From NCBI GenBank assembly GCA_938091165.1, contig CALKNK010000005.1, forward strand, positions 1 through 64,000: DNA of 64,000 nt, written 5' to 3'. The stretch is from an uncultured Ilumatobacter sp. GTDB lineage: Bacteria; Actinomycetota; Acidimicrobiia; Acidimicrobiales; Ilumatobacteraceae. Numbering within the stretch: position 1 is the stretch's first letter; each line of letters begins with the position of its first letter. The position numbers and the translations under genes are program-made. Below, one piece after another: positions 34,364-43,421 of the stretch. The notes under the pieces are model-generated. The model ran no database searches. It was not told where the DNA came from and saw nothing but the letters and a program-made list of their open reading frames with translations.

Positions 34364-34819
34364 ATGGCACAGGACAACACCGTCACACTCACCGGGAACC
34401 TCACTAAGGATCCCGAGCTTCGTTACACCACGGGGGGCCGTGGTGTCGCCAGCTTTGGCCTCGCTGTCAATCGCCGCTACCAGGTGAATGGCGAGTGGCA
34501 GGAGCAGGTCTCGTTCTTCAACGTGGTTGCTTGGGCGGATCTCGGCGAAAACGCTGCGGCTAGCCTGCACAAAGGCAACCGCATCGTTGTTACCGGGCGG
34601 CTAGAGCAGCGCTCGTTCGAGACTCGTGAAGGCGAAAAGCGAAATGTCACCGAAGTAATCGCTGATGATCTCGGCCCCAGCCTTCGCTGGGCGCAAGCGC
34701 AAGTCGAGCGCATCTCGCGCGATTCTGCCGACGGCGGCGGTTTCAGCGGCGGCGGCAGTGGTGGGGGCGCACCGAAGCCTGCATCTGATCCCATCTACGG
34801 CGACGAAGAACCGTTCTGA
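34364..34819 (+). CDS. ssb: Single-stranded DNA-binding protein
   Basis: 151 residues. The OB fold is at about 1-110 (VTLTGNLTKDPELRYT, SFFNVVAWADLGENAAASLHKG), followed by a Gly/Ser-rich linker and the acidic tip DEEPF that binds partner proteins. A GGGGA ribosome-binding site precedes the ATG. It sits between rpsF and rpsR as in other actinobacteria. Confidence 0.98.
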   Translation: MAQDNTVTLTGNLTKDPELRYTTGGRGVASFGLAVNRRYQVNGEWQEQVSFFNVVAWADLGENAAASLHKGNRIVVTGRLEQRSFETREGEKRNVTEVIADDLGPSLRWAQAQVERISRDSADGGGFSGGGSGGGAPKPASDPIYGDEEPF

Positions 34820-34917
34820 GCAGCACACGCTGCTGATACCTCCCGTCGACGCTTAGCCCGACGTTTTCTATTTCGAAATTAAGACGAACACCATTTTCCA
34901 GTCAGGAACAATTCATT

Positions 34918-35370
34918 ATGGCCAGTAAGAAGAACAAGGCCCGGTCGGCGCGTGACGCCAACCCCCGCAAGTTCAAGAAAAAGACCAGCGTCCTCATCAT
35001 CGACAAAGTCGAGTACATCGACTACAAGGACGTCGATCTACTCCGACGCTTTATGAGCGACCGCTCCAAGATCAAGAACCGCCGTGTTGCAGGTAACGAC
35101 CTGCAACAGCAACGCGAAGTCGCAAACGCGATCAAGATTTCTCGTGAAATGGCGCTCCTGCCGTACGCCACTCGTGTTGCATCAACTCGCACCGGCGGCC
35201 GTCGTGATCGCGACGACCGTGGTCGCGGTCGCGACGACGGTCGCGACGAGAGCTCGGAGAACTCGGAGAACACCGAGAACACCGGTGACGAGTCCATTGA
35301 GTCAATCGATACCTCCATCGACGCCGCGACAGATGTCGAGTCCACCGAGACCACAGAAGTGGAGTCCTGA
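34918..35370 (+). CDS. rpsR: 30S ribosomal protein S18 with long C-terminal extension
   Basis: The S18 core lies at about 1-85 with VEYIDYKDVDLLRRFMSD, KIKNRR and LLPYATRV. The chain then continues for about 65 residues: an Arg/Asp/Gly-rich stretch, then a tail rich in Glu, Ser, Asn, Thr and Asp with no known domain. S18 is usually 75-90 residues, so the 150-residue length is unusual. The tail keeps an open frame and GC-rich third positions to a clean stop, followed 5 bases later by rplI. It lies in the rpsF-ssb-rpsR-rplI operon. Confidence 0.96.
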   Translation: MASKKNKARSARDANPRKFKKKTSVLIIDKVEYIDYKDVDLLRRFMSDRSKIKNRRVAGNDLQQQREVANAIKISREMALLPYATRVASTRTGGRRDRDDRGRGRDDGRDESSENSENTENTGDESIESIDTSIDAATDVESTETTEVES

Positions 35371-35375
35371 GCAAC

Positions 35376-35825
35376 ATGAACGTCATTCTCCGCAGCAAGG
35401 TCGACGGCCTCGGCCAGCGCGGCGACATCGTTGATGTCGCCCAGGGCTATGCCCGCAATTTCCTGTTCCCGCAGGGTCATGCCATTAAGGCGTCCGCCGG
35501 TGCGCTGGAGCAGGCAGCCAAGATGCGTGCATCGCGCGATTCAAAAGATCAGAGTGCGCGCGAGGCCGCGACGGCAATCGCCAGCACGTTGGTGCCGAAG
35601 ACAATCACCGTGTCAGCGAAGGCATCGAGCGAAGGCAAGCTCTTCGGTTCAATTCACGCCGCTGAAATCGCTGTTGCGATTAAGGCGCAGACCGACATCG
35701 ACATTGATCGCAAGTCAATCGAGGCCGATCACAACATCAAGACCACTGGTCAGCACACGGTTACTGCGTCGCTGCACCATGACGTATCGTTCCCAATCAC
35801 CCTTGAGGTAGTTGCGGCCGACTGA
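35376..35825 (+). CDS. rplI: 50S ribosomal protein L9
   Basis: 149 residues. The N-terminal rRNA-binding domain begins NVILRSKVDGLGQRGDIV with GYARNFLFPQGHA, a long connecting helix follows, and the C-terminal domain contains SEGKLFGSIHAAEIA. It starts 5 bases after rpsR and is the last ribosomal gene of the operon. Confidence 0.98.
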   Translation: MNVILRSKVDGLGQRGDIVDVAQGYARNFLFPQGHAIKASAGALEQAAKMRASRDSKDQSAREAATAIASTLVPKTITVSAKASSEGKLFGSIHAAEIAVAIKAQTDIDIDRKSIEADHNIKTTGQHTVTASLHHDVSFPITLEVVAAD

Positions 35826-35920
35826 ACCCGGCGACGGGCCTTCTTAGCGGTGGCGCACGTAGCCGCTCAATCGACATGCTGATGGCGTGTCCTGCCCACA
35901 CGGCAGGGCGCGCCCTTTGT

Positions 35921-35975
35921 TTTTCCACAGACTGTCCACAGAAAATAATCCACAGAGATGAGTGACTTGTCCACA
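35921..35975 (+). promoter_or_regulatory. Array of four DnaA-box-like sites upstream of dnaB
   Basis: Four 9-mers on the same strand within 55 bases: TTTTCCACA (35921-35929), CTGTCCACA (35932-35940), TAATCCACA (35946-35954) and TTGTCCACA (35967-35975). Each keeps the CCACA half of TTATCCACA. Start-to-start spacing is 11, 14 and 21 bases. The array lies between rplI and the dnaB start at 36038, where it could regulate dnaB or titrate DnaA. Confidence 0.75.
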
Positions 35976-36037
35976 AGCAAGTCCCAGGGTTGTTCCCCTA
36001 TCGCCGCACAGGAAAGTCCAGCGAGAATAACGTCATC

Positions 36038-37423
36038 ATGAGTAACGATGTTGAGTACGGCCAATTTGGCGGCGGCGCGCCATCCCGCCCGGCCGGAGGC
36101 TCGGGGCGTGTTCCTCCTCACAACCTCCAGGCCGAAGAATCAGTACTTGGTGCCTTGTTGTTATCTCGCGACGCGATTGGGGTGGTCGGTGAGGCCGGGC
36201 TGAATGTTCGTGACTTTTACAGCCCCGCTCACCAGCATATTTTTGACGCCGTCCGCTCGCTGTATTCATCATCGGGTCCGGTTGACGTCGTCACCGTTGC
36301 CGACGAGCTTCGACGCCACAATCTGCTTGACGAACTTGGTGGCATGGAGCGCCTCAACGAGCTACAGAATGCGACGCCGTCGGTTTCAGGCGCCGAGCAT
36401 TACGCCAAAATTGTCATGGATACGGCGCTACTGCGGCGCCTAATCCATACTGCCGGTGAGATCACTGACCTTGCTTTCAGTGAACCCGATGACGTCACGA
36501 AGGCTGTCGACTTGGCCGAGTCCAAGATGTTCGAAGTTGCCGAGGACAAGGTGGTCGACTCGACGCGTGAGATCGGAGACCTACTCAACGTCACTATGGA
36601 CGAGCTCGAAGCTAACTTCGAGCGTGGTGACACCATCACTGGTGCTGCAACCGGTTACGACGACCTTGATGAACTGCTGTCTGGCCTGCAACCGAGCACG
36701 CTCAATATTGTGGGAGCGCGTCCGGCGATGGGAAAAACGGCGTTTGGATTGGGCTTAGCCACCCACATTGCAAAGAACGAGGCGAAGCCGGCACTTGTGT
36801 TCTCCCTCGAGATGGGGCATTCAGAGCTCACCCAGCGAATCCTGTCGAGCGAGGCGAAGGTTGATTCGACCAAGCTACGCACAGGCAAGTTAACCGAGGG
36901 CGACTGGTCTAAGATCGGCCTCGCTGTCGGTCGACTCGAAGTGCCGCTCTTCCTCGACGACAATCCGCAGGTCACTGTCATGGAGATCCGAGCCAAAGCA
37001 CGACGGATCAAGGCGCAACATGGTGGCCTGTCGCTCATTCTTATTGATTACTTGCAGCTGATGTCAGGTTCCGGCCGATCGGAGAACCGTCAGCTTGAGG
37101 TATCGGAGATCAGCCGAAATCTGAAGGTGCTGGCCCGTGAGCTCGAAGTGCCGATTGTTGCACTGTCTCAGCTCAGTCGAAACTTGGAAGCGCGTTCTGA
37201 CAAACGACCGATGTTGGCTGACCTTCGTGAGTCCGGTTCCCTGGAGCAAGATGCTGACGTGGTGATGTTTCTGTACCGCGATGAGGTGTATAACCCTGAA
37301 TCGCCCGACAAAGGGTCAGCTGAAGTCATTGTCTCAAAGCACCGCTCTGGCCCCATTGGCACGAAGCGCCTCGTCTTCCTCGGGCAGTACACGCGCTTCG
37401 ATAACGCCGCACGTTCGATGTAG
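36038..37423 (+). CDS. dnaB: Replicative DNA helicase DnaB
   Basis: 461 residues. The N-terminal primase-interacting domain has PPHNLQAEESVLGALL and IFDAVRSLY. A linker follows, then the RecA-like ATPase domain with Walker A GARPAMGKTAFGL, Walker B LILIDYLQLM, and SELSR-type and LADLRESG motifs. No intein was seen. The ATG at 36038 was chosen. A TTG at 35990 would extend into the DnaA-box array. Confidence 0.98.
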   Translation: MSNDVEYGQFGGGAPSRPAGGSGRVPPHNLQAEESVLGALLLSRDAIGVVGEAGLNVRDFYSPAHQHIFDAVRSLYSSSGPVDVVTVADELRRHNLLDELGGMERLNELQNATPSVSGAEHYAKIVMDTALLRRLIHTAGEITDLAFSEPDDVTKAVDLAESKMFEVAEDKVVDSTREIGDLLNVTMDELEANFERGDTITGAATGYDDLDELLSGLQPSTLNIVGARPAMGKTAFGLGLATHIAKNEAKPALVFSLEMGHSELTQRILSSEAKVDSTKLRTGKLTEGDWSKIGLAVGRLEVPLFLDDNPQVTVMEIRAKARRIKAQHGGLSLILIDYLQLMSGSGRSENRQLEVSEISRNLKVLARELEVPIVALSQLSRNLEARSDKRPMLADLRESGSLEQDADVVMFLYRDEVYNPESPDKGSAEVIVSKHRSGPIGTKRLVFLGQYTRFDNAARSM

Positions 37424-37762
37424 CAGCGAACACGTTTTAAGCCCCCCTGCGGCGATAACTACCTGACCGAACTGAACGCAACAGTTCTGAAGTTCAACAC
37501 AGATTGACGACGGACCGTCCGGTGAGGTGGCGCGTCAAGGCGACCAGGAATAGCTCTATCTGGAACGGTACGGATGTGAGCGTCGAACCGCTCCACACAA
37601 ACCGGTGAGCAAGTATCCACCGGTGGGACAATTACAAACGAGGAACTGGGACAGGTACGGTGCGAACCGCCTGGTTAGCGTTCAAGATCAGGCGGTTTTG
37701 CGGCACGCTCATCGCGTAGTCGAACCTAGCGATCCAGATCGGCGGCCATCTACGCTGTGGAC
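37424..37762. other. dnaB downstream region, no gene
   Basis: No coding frame was recognised on either strand in this stretch. The only element is the terminator hairpin near its right end. The rest shows no repeat or tRNA. Confidence 0.5.
37665..37699 (+). terminator. Intrinsic terminator between dnaB and the next gene
   Basis: Arms AACCGCCTG (37665-37673) and CAGGCGGTT (37689-37697) pair perfectly around a 15-base loop and run into TTTTG on the plus strand. It probably ends the transcript reading through from dnaB. Confidence 0.7.
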
Positions 37763-38659
37763 ATGAGTCAACCGGCTGCCCTGACTGCTCGAGCCGGTGC
37801 TGCCGGCCATGACCTGGTCGGTTGGATGATGTGGGACCCGAGAGCCATTGCCGAGTACCAGGCGCTCGGTGTTTCTGATGGTATTGGCTGGCTCGTGGCC
37901 TGGCGGCTCGCATCGCTCGGCGATGTGAACCCAGGGGTTGCAGCGGCAGCTGCGTACTCGATCAACCCCAGCGTGATCAAGCACGTCATGAAGCTCTACC
38001 AAGCCGCCACCGATGTCGACTCGATCCTGGCCGTCCGCGACGCTGCTGTTCAACCTGGGCTCGATGAAATCGCACCCGGCCTCTCCAGTGGTCTTGCCGA
38101 GCTTGCAGCACCGCTTTGGCGCGGTGTCGATGCCGTTCACTTCGGCGCTCGGCCCATGTTTGCTGCGCATCGCGAGCTGCCCCGTCCTGAAGAGCAGAAT
38201 TCTGCGTTGTCGGCATGGCTCGCAGCGAACTGTCTGCGTGAGTTGCGCGGCGACAACCACTGGGCCTTGTGCGCAAGCGAGAATCTCGATGGCGTCGAGG
38301 CCGGGCTTCTTCACTCGGTCATGGTCGACATCGAAGAGTACGGCAGCGAAGAGTGGATTGCTCGAAGCCGCGGCAATGACGACGAAGCGATCGCAGCTGC
38401 GTGGGCGCGACTTGAAGTAAAAGGTCTGGCATCGGGCGGTGCCGTCAGCGACGAAGGCCGGAGATTCCGACTCGACCTCGAAGCCCGCACCGACGCACTC
38501 ACCGCCCCCGCTTGGGACGCAGTTGGCGTTGAAACGACACGTGCTTTCTGTGAGCTGATCGAACCGCACCACGATGCGTTTGTGGCCCGAATTGACGCGA
38601 CGGCTGGGTCGCGTTGGATGCCAGCGGTGCGGGTGAAGGCCCAACAACCAGATGCCTGA
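37763..38659 (+). CDS. SCO6745-family helix-turn-helix protein
   Basis: 298 residues. The family pattern is visible in CLRELRGDNHWALCASENLDGVEAGLL and in the C-terminal winged-helix-like part with WARLEVKGLASGGAVSDEGRRFRLDLEARTD (positions roughly 205-260). The first half is helical. Members are annotated as MarR-like helix-turn-helix proteins of unknown function. Start ATG at 37763. GTG two codons earlier is possible. The end overlaps nei by 8 bases, so the two are probably co-expressed. Confidence 0.85.
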   Translation: MSQPAALTARAGAAGHDLVGWMMWDPRAIAEYQALGVSDGIGWLVAWRLASLGDVNPGVAAAAAYSINPSVIKHVMKLYQAATDVDSILAVRDAAVQPGLDEIAPGLSSGLAELAAPLWRGVDAVHFGARPMFAAHRELPRPEEQNSALSAWLAANCLRELRGDNHWALCASENLDGVEAGLLHSVMVDIEEYGSEEWIARSRGNDDEAIAAAWARLEVKGLASGGAVSDEGRRFRLDLEARTDALTAPAWDAVGVETTRAFCELIEPHHDAFVARIDATAGSRWMPAVRVKAQQPDA

Positions 38660-39440
38660 GGGTGACACACTCCGGCGAGCTGCCGAGGTGTTGACGCCAG
38701 TACTTGAGGGTCAGATCGTGACTGACCTCTGGTTTAAGAAGTTACGCGGCTATCGACCACGCGTCGGCGACACGATTCACAGCGTTGAGGCGGTTGGCAA
38801 GTACCTTTTGCTTGAATTTGACCGCAAGCTCGTTTTGCATACTCACCTCGGCATGACCGGCTCGTGGCGGGTCACCACTCTTGATCGAGCCCATCCGCGC
38901 GACCCAAAGCTTCGAATTCTCATCGAGACAGCAGCAGGTCGTGCCCTTTGCTTCGCCGCACCGGACATCTCGACTCATATCTCAGGGTCAGGCACCGCTC
39001 CAGCCGATCGGATTGGCCCAGACTTAAGCAACGACGACGTCGACCTGCACGATGTGCTTGCGCGAAGCCGGCGACGTTCAAAAGAATCCACCACGCTTGC
39101 CGAACTCCTCCTCGATCAGCAGGTGGCGGCGGGTGTCGGCAATGTCTTCAAGAGTGAAGCACTGTTCGTCGCTGGGCTACATCCGTTTACGTTGGTGAAC
39201 GCAGTGACCGACGAGCAGCTCGCGAAGCTTTGGTCTATCGCTCACCGTCAGCTGGTTGTCAATCGAGATAAGGCCTACCGATCAACGACGAGGCCTGAAA
39301 GCATCAGCCGGACCCATGTTTATGGCCGTCATCACTTCGCCTGCCTTCGATGCGACAACGCTGTTGCGTTCTCGGCAGCGGGGGAACGCACCGCCCGCAG
39401 CACCTACTGGTGCCCGTCTTGCCAACCCGTCGCAAAATGA
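38652..39440 (+). CDS. nei: Endonuclease VIII/Fpg-type DNA glycosylase
   Basis: Base-excision repair enzyme for oxidised pyrimidines, 262 residues. The N-terminal PEGDT catalytic start (Pro2, Glu3) is intact, with VGKYLLLEF supplying the conserved Lys. The H2TH region is LLDQQVAAGVGNVFKSEALF, and the C-terminal zinc finger has CLRC and CPSC pairs. PEGDT rather than PELPE favours Nei over MutM. It overlaps the SCO6745-family gene by 8 bases. Confidence 0.94.
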   Translation: MPEGDTLRRAAEVLTPVLEGQIVTDLWFKKLRGYRPRVGDTIHSVEAVGKYLLLEFDRKLVLHTHLGMTGSWRVTTLDRAHPRDPKLRILIETAAGRALCFAAPDISTHISGSGTAPADRIGPDLSNDDVDLHDVLARSRRRSKESTTLAELLLDQQVAAGVGNVFKSEALFVAGLHPFTLVNAVTDEQLAKLWSIAHRQLVVNRDKAYRSTTRPESISRTHVYGRHHFACLRCDNAVAFSAAGERTARSTYWCPSCQPVAK

Positions 39441-39443
39441 GGA

Positions 39444-39481
39444 GCCGTGCAAGGCTGTACATGCCGTGCAAGGCTGTACAT
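39444..39481. repeat. Perfect 19-bp tandem direct repeat
   Basis: The 19-mer GCCGTGCAAGGCTGTACAT occurs twice without a gap (39444-39462 and 39463-39481). It contains the palindrome TGTACA and ends directly at the ATG of the next small gene, so the second copy covers its leader where a ribosome-binding site would be. This suggests an operator or translation-control element, or a recent duplication. Confidence 0.9.
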
Positions 39482-39697
39482 ATGGCGACCGTTAGCGCTC
39501 CGAACGCTCGTCAGGTGAGCTGCGATATCTGTAGTGCAAGGCGCGTACGCCTGACGGTTAGTCGTTCGGCCGCCGCTGACCGACTCAACGAGTTAGCCGA
39601 TGTCGCCGAGTTGATGGATGATTTCAACAGTGCAGTACGGCTCCGCCGCCAGGCGTCTGAGCTTCGCGTCGCAGCCATGCGGCTCCTCGATGAGTGA
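39482..39697 (+). CDS. Small helical protein with a CDIC motif
   Basis: 71 residues. A Cys pair CDIC near residues 14-17 is followed by a largely helical, Arg/Ala/Leu-rich part. No known domain was recognised. Support for a real gene comes from third-position GC bias and from its stop overlapping the start of the pyruvate dehydrogenase gene by 8 bases. ATG at 39482 was chosen. An ATG 15 bases earlier lies within the tandem repeat. Confidence 0.6.
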   Translation: MATVSAPNARQVSCDICSARRVRLTVSRSAAADRLNELADVAELMDDFNSAVRLRRQASELRVAAMRLLDE

Positions 39698-42071
39698 TGA
39701 ACTCGCAGAGACGAACGATCAGGTTGGTGTAGTGAGTCCCACGCCAGATCTGAAGACGTTGCGCAGCATCGAGCAGCGCGTGCTCTGGCTTGCGACGCGG
39801 ATCATCGACCACGCGAACTCGCGCAGCGCGACCGATGTGAAAGTTGGTGGTCACCAAGCGTCGAGCGCCTCAATGGTGTCAATCATGACGGCGCTGTGGT
39901 TCTCGCACCTGAACGGCGACGACAAGGTTGCCGTCAAGCCGCACGCCTCGCCGGTGTATCACGCCATCAAATACCTCACCGGCGAGCTTGACCGGTCCTA
40001 CCTCAAGACTTTGCGTCAGCGCGGCGGCCTGCAGGCTTACCCGTCGCGAACCAAAGATCCTGATGTCTCTGACTTCTCGACCGGCTCAGTCGGCCTTGGC
40101 GCGGTCGCACCACTTTTCTCAGCGCTCACCCGTCGTTACGTCGAGTCTCATTTCGGAGAGCAGTCGCCTGCACGCTTCATCGCGCTTGTCGGTGACGCCG
40201 AGCTCGATGAGGGCAACGTTTGGGAAGCCATTGCTGACCCTGCCACGCAGGAGCTCGGTAATTTCACAATGGTCATCGACCTGAATCGTCAGAGCCTAGA
40301 TCGAGTAATTCCTGACATCGCAGCGGTGCGACTGAAACGGTTCTTCGCCGACGCCGGCTGGCACGTAGCCGAAGCAAAGTACGGAAGCCGACTCAGCGCT
40401 GCGTTCGCCGAGCCGGGCGGTGATGCGCTCGAAGCACACATCGACTCGATGCCAAACGAGGCGTATCAGGAGCTGTTCGCGCTCGAGGGTGCTGACGTCC
40501 GACACAAGTTCCTCGTTGACGCAGATGAGACCGTGCGCAATTTCGTGGTCGACCTCGATGACGCTGAGCTCAAGCATCTGGTCACTGACTTAGGCGGTCA
40601 CGATCTGGAGCTACTTACCGACACCTTCCGCGAATGTGATGCGACAACGGAGCAACCCTCGGTGGTTTTTGCCTACACGATCAAAGGTCACGGCCTCCCG
40701 ATGGCGGGTGATCCGATGAATCATGCTGCGCTGCTATCACCCGATCAAGTTGATGCATTCCGCAGCGAACTCGGGCTTGACGCCGATACCGAGTGGGATC
40801 GTTTTGACGCCCACTCGCCAGAAGGCCGGCTCTGCCGCAACGTGGGCGGAGATATCAACAACTCGCCACCTACACCGCGCCCAATCCTCCCAGTGCCAAC
40901 GGCTGCTCGCTCGACGGTCACCAACGGCGCCACGTCAACCCAAGAGGCGTTTGGTCGTGTTTTGGCTTCGCTTGCGGACGTGGAGGGTGTCGGTGATCGC
41001 CTGGTCACGACTGCGCCCGACGTATCGATTTCGACCAACCTTGGCGGCTTCATCAACAAGCGTGGCGTCTATTCCCACGCGGAACGTGACGATCATGGCG
41101 GCGCCGACCGACTGTTGAAGTGGGCGCCCGGACCGACCGGCCAACACATCGAACTCGGCATCAGCGAGATGAATCTATTCATGTTGCTAGGTCAGCTCGG
41201 ACTGAGCCACGATCACCATGGTCGGCATTTGCTTCCGGTTGGCACGGTGTACGACCCGTTTGTGCTGCGCGGACTGGACGCGTTGATTTACGGCATTTAC
41301 AACGACGCGAAGTTTGTTGTTGCGGGTACGCCCGCAGGCGTCACGCTCGCACCCGAGGGTGGCGCACATCAGTCGACGATCACAGCGTCGGTCGGTGCGG
41401 AGCTACCGAACATCACCTACTTTGAGCCGGCTTACGCAAGTGAGGTTGACTGGCTGCTCTGTGACGCTCTCAATCAGCTCAGCCACCCCGCCGGGACGAG
41501 CGGCTATCTCCGGCTGTCGACAAGGCCGATCGATCAGGCACCGTTTGCAAATGTTTTGGCGATAACGGGGGAAGAGCGGCTGCGGTCCCAGGTTCTGGCT
41601 GGCGGCTATCGCCTTGTTGACGGTCCGGAAGACGGTCGACCTGGTGTCACGATCGCCACGACGGGTGCCATGGCACCCGAGGCACTTGCCGCAGCGGCCG
41701 AACTCGACAGCGAAGGAGTACAGGCGACCGTCATCCATCTCACCAGTCCGGACCGGGTCTACCGCAGTTGGCGCGCTGGCTTTGCTCAGTCCGCAAAAAC
41801 AGCACGTATCGTTCATGCACCCAGCCAACTCCACCGACTCGTACCAGTCACAGAACGACGCCGACCGGTCGTCAGCGTGCACGACGCGGCCAGCCACAGC
41901 TTGGCGTGGATTGGCTCGGCGCTCGGCACCCGCCAGTACACCCTTGGTGTTGATCGTTTCGGTGAATCAGGAACCATCGCTGATCTGCACGAACTAACCG
42001 GCATCGATGTCGGAAGCATTATCAATGCCGTGCTGATCGCTGTCGGCGAAGTAGATCCCTACGAAGACTGA
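39690..42071 (+). CDS. Pyruvate dehydrogenase E1 (AceE-like, homodimeric type)
   Basis: 793 residues, thiamine diphosphate-dependent. The N-terminal TPP domain has KPHASPVYHAIKYL, GGLQAYPSRTKDP, DFSTGSVGLGAVAP and GDAELDEGNVWEA with DLNRQSLDRV. The central pyrimidine-binding domain has NLGGFINKRGVYS and GQHIELGISEMNLF. A transketolase C-terminal domain follows. It resembles AceE and related 2-oxoacid dehydrogenases but is shorter than E. coli AceE (887). No E2 or E3 gene lies in the window. The ATG at 39690 was chosen from the overlap with the small upstream gene. Confidence 0.9.
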   Translation: MSDELAETNDQVGVVSPTPDLKTLRSIEQRVLWLATRIIDHANSRSATDVKVGGHQASSASMVSIMTALWFSHLNGDDKVAVKPHASPVYHAIKYLTGELDRSYLKTLRQRGGLQAYPSRTKDPDVSDFSTGSVGLGAVAPLFSALTRRYVESHFGEQSPARFIALVGDAELDEGNVWEAIADPATQELGNFTMVIDLNRQSLDRVIPDIAAVRLKRFFADAGWHVAEAKYGSRLSAAFAEPGGDALEAHIDSMPNEAYQELFALEGADVRHKFLVDADETVRNFVVDLDDAELKHLVTDLGGHDLELLTDTFRECDATTEQPSVVFAYTIKGHGLPMAGDPMNHAALLSPDQVDAFRSELGLDADTEWDRFDAHSPEGRLCRNVGGDINNSPPTPRPILPVPTAARSTVTNGATSTQEAFGRVLASLADVEGVGDRLVTTAPDVSISTNLGGFINKRGVYSHAERDDHGGADRLLKWAPGPTGQHIELGISEMNLFMLLGQLGLSHDHHGRHLLPVGTVYDPFVLRGLDALIYGIYNDAKFVVAGTPAGVTLAPEGGAHQSTITASVGAELPNITYFEPAYASEVDWLLCDALNQLSHPAGTSGYLRLSTRPIDQAPFANVLAITGEERLRSQVLAGGYRLVDGPEDGRPGVTIATTGAMAPEALAAAAELDSEGVQATVIHLTSPDRVYRSWRAGFAQSAKTARIVHAPSQLHRLVPVTERRRPVVSVHDAASHSLAWIGSALGTRQYTLGVDRFGESGTIADLHELTGIDVGSIINAVLIAVGEVDPYED

Positions 42072-42266
42072 GTCACCGTGTTGCTAGTGAGGTGTCCCGC
42101 GGACTGGACGTGAGTGCCTGTGGAGTGTCGGATGATCCTCAGGATCGACCCGCGGCTATTCACGGCTACACGATCCGGAGATTTTCAATCATTGTCTACT
42201 TGAGCTCAATTATGTTGGCCCGGGTAATTTAGGTGGTGTTCCTGGGATCAATGATCGAATGCATGT

Positions 42267-42707
42267 TCACAACCACATATAGGTCGTTGTGGAACTTGCT
42301 GCGCGCTTGCCGGTCGGTAAAAAGAGATCGATTTGACCAAAGACAAGTGAACGGCCTGGTTTGGTGACATACGCATCGAATGTCACGGTGCCGATATCTT
42401 CCGGAACGCCGCGTTCGAAGTTGGTGTTGAGGGAAACGGTCGTGAAGCTCCGGTCTGGCTGATCAAGCGACATCATCACGAACACCATGCCGGTATCCAT
42501 GCAGCCGAGAATTGCCTGGCCACACATCACACCGCCGCTATGCGTGATGTGATCGAAAACATCGACTTCAAAACGCACGTGCCCATTTGCTGCGTAGGTG
42601 ATCCGCAGATTGAGGTCGTGCATGATTCCGGCGCCCCCCTCGGCAAAGTTTGCCGAGATACGTTCGATCATGGCGGGGTCGGATTCAGCGACGTCAGTGG
42701 TGTTCAC
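42267..42707 (-). CDS. PaaI-like hotdog-fold thioesterase
   Basis: 146 residues in the hotdog fold pattern: VFDHITHSGGVMCGQAILGCMDTGM, LNTNFERGVPEDIGTVTFDA and VFGQIDLFLPTG. Such proteins hydrolyse acyl-CoA thioesters. The substrate is unknown. GTG at 42707 is preferred because upstream starts overlap the divergent hydrolase gene. The gap to the hydrolase start is 45 bases. Confidence 0.82.
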   Translation of the reverse strand: MNTTDVAESDPAMIERISANFAEGGAGIMHDLNLRITYAANGHVRFEVDVFDHITHSGGVMCGQAILGCMDTGMVFVMMSLDQPDRSFTTVSLNTNFERGVPEDIGTVTFDAYVTKPGRSLVFGQIDLFLPTGKRAASSTTTYMWL

Positions 42708-42752
42708 GCGTTGGACATTAACGACAGGACGCTGCTTGGCTACGGTCTCGGC

Positions 42753-43421
42753 GTGCAGCTCAACACCATCCGCCGTGGATCCGGCGACCCGATTGTTTTC
42801 ATCCACGGCATGGGGACTGCTGCGTGGACGTGGGATGCTTGCGCAGAAGCGCTTGCTGACCGATACCTGACAATCGCTATTGACTTGCCTGGCCATGGGG
42901 ATTCACCGTGTCCCGAGGACCGAGCTGCGTTTACCCGTGACGCCGCGCTCGCTGACCTTGACCGCGTGCTGACCGAACTTGAGGGTCCGGCGATCCTGGT
43001 TGGTCACTCGCTGGGTGGTTACTTGGCGCTAGCACATGCGGCGACTCGGCCCAATGTGGCGCGCGGTATTGTTGTGCTCAATACCGGTCCGGGTTTTCGC
43101 GACCCTGAGAAGCGGGAAGGCTGGAACGATCGTTCTCGCCGCAACGCTCATCGGTTTGGTGTGCCTGAACGCGTCGTTGATTTGAACTTGCAGCAGGATT
43201 CAGTCGTGATGGATCGACTCGCTGAGACGACCACACCGACGCTCGTTCTCGCAGGCGGTGCCGATCGACCGGAGTACACCGGCTCAGGTCAGTACCTCGA
43301 ACGCAAGATGCCTGACGCAAGACTCGTCGTTCTCGATGGCGGCGACCATTCAATGCACGAAGAGACCCACGCCACCGAAGTCGCCACCCTCACCGCTGAG
43401 TTCATCGCCGGCCTCTCCTGA
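42753..43421 (+). CDS. Alpha/beta hydrolase
   Basis: 222 residues. The oxyanion region is VFIHGMGTAAW, the nucleophile elbow is GHSLGGY (Ser), and the late catalytic His is in DGGDHSMHEE. An acid lies in LVLAGGADRPEY. Cytoplasmic, with no signal peptide. The GTG start at 42753 was chosen. A start at 42540 would run antisense through most of the thioesterase gene. Substrate unknown. Confidence 0.86.
   Translation: MQLNTIRRGSGDPIVFIHGMGTAAWTWDACAEALADRYLTIAIDLPGHGDSPCPEDRAAFTRDAALADLDRVLTELEGPAILVGHSLGGYLALAHAATRPNVARGIVVLNTGPGFRDPEKREGWNDRSRRNAHRFGVPERVVDLNLQQDSVVMDRLAETTTPTLVLAGGADRPEYTGSGQYLERKMPDARLVVLDGGDHSMHEETHATEVATLTAEFIAGLS

Noticed and set aside
37709..38668. Minus-strand frame of 319 codons opposite the SCO6745-family gene
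   Set aside because: The plus-strand product has clear family motifs and overlaps nei; the minus product has none.
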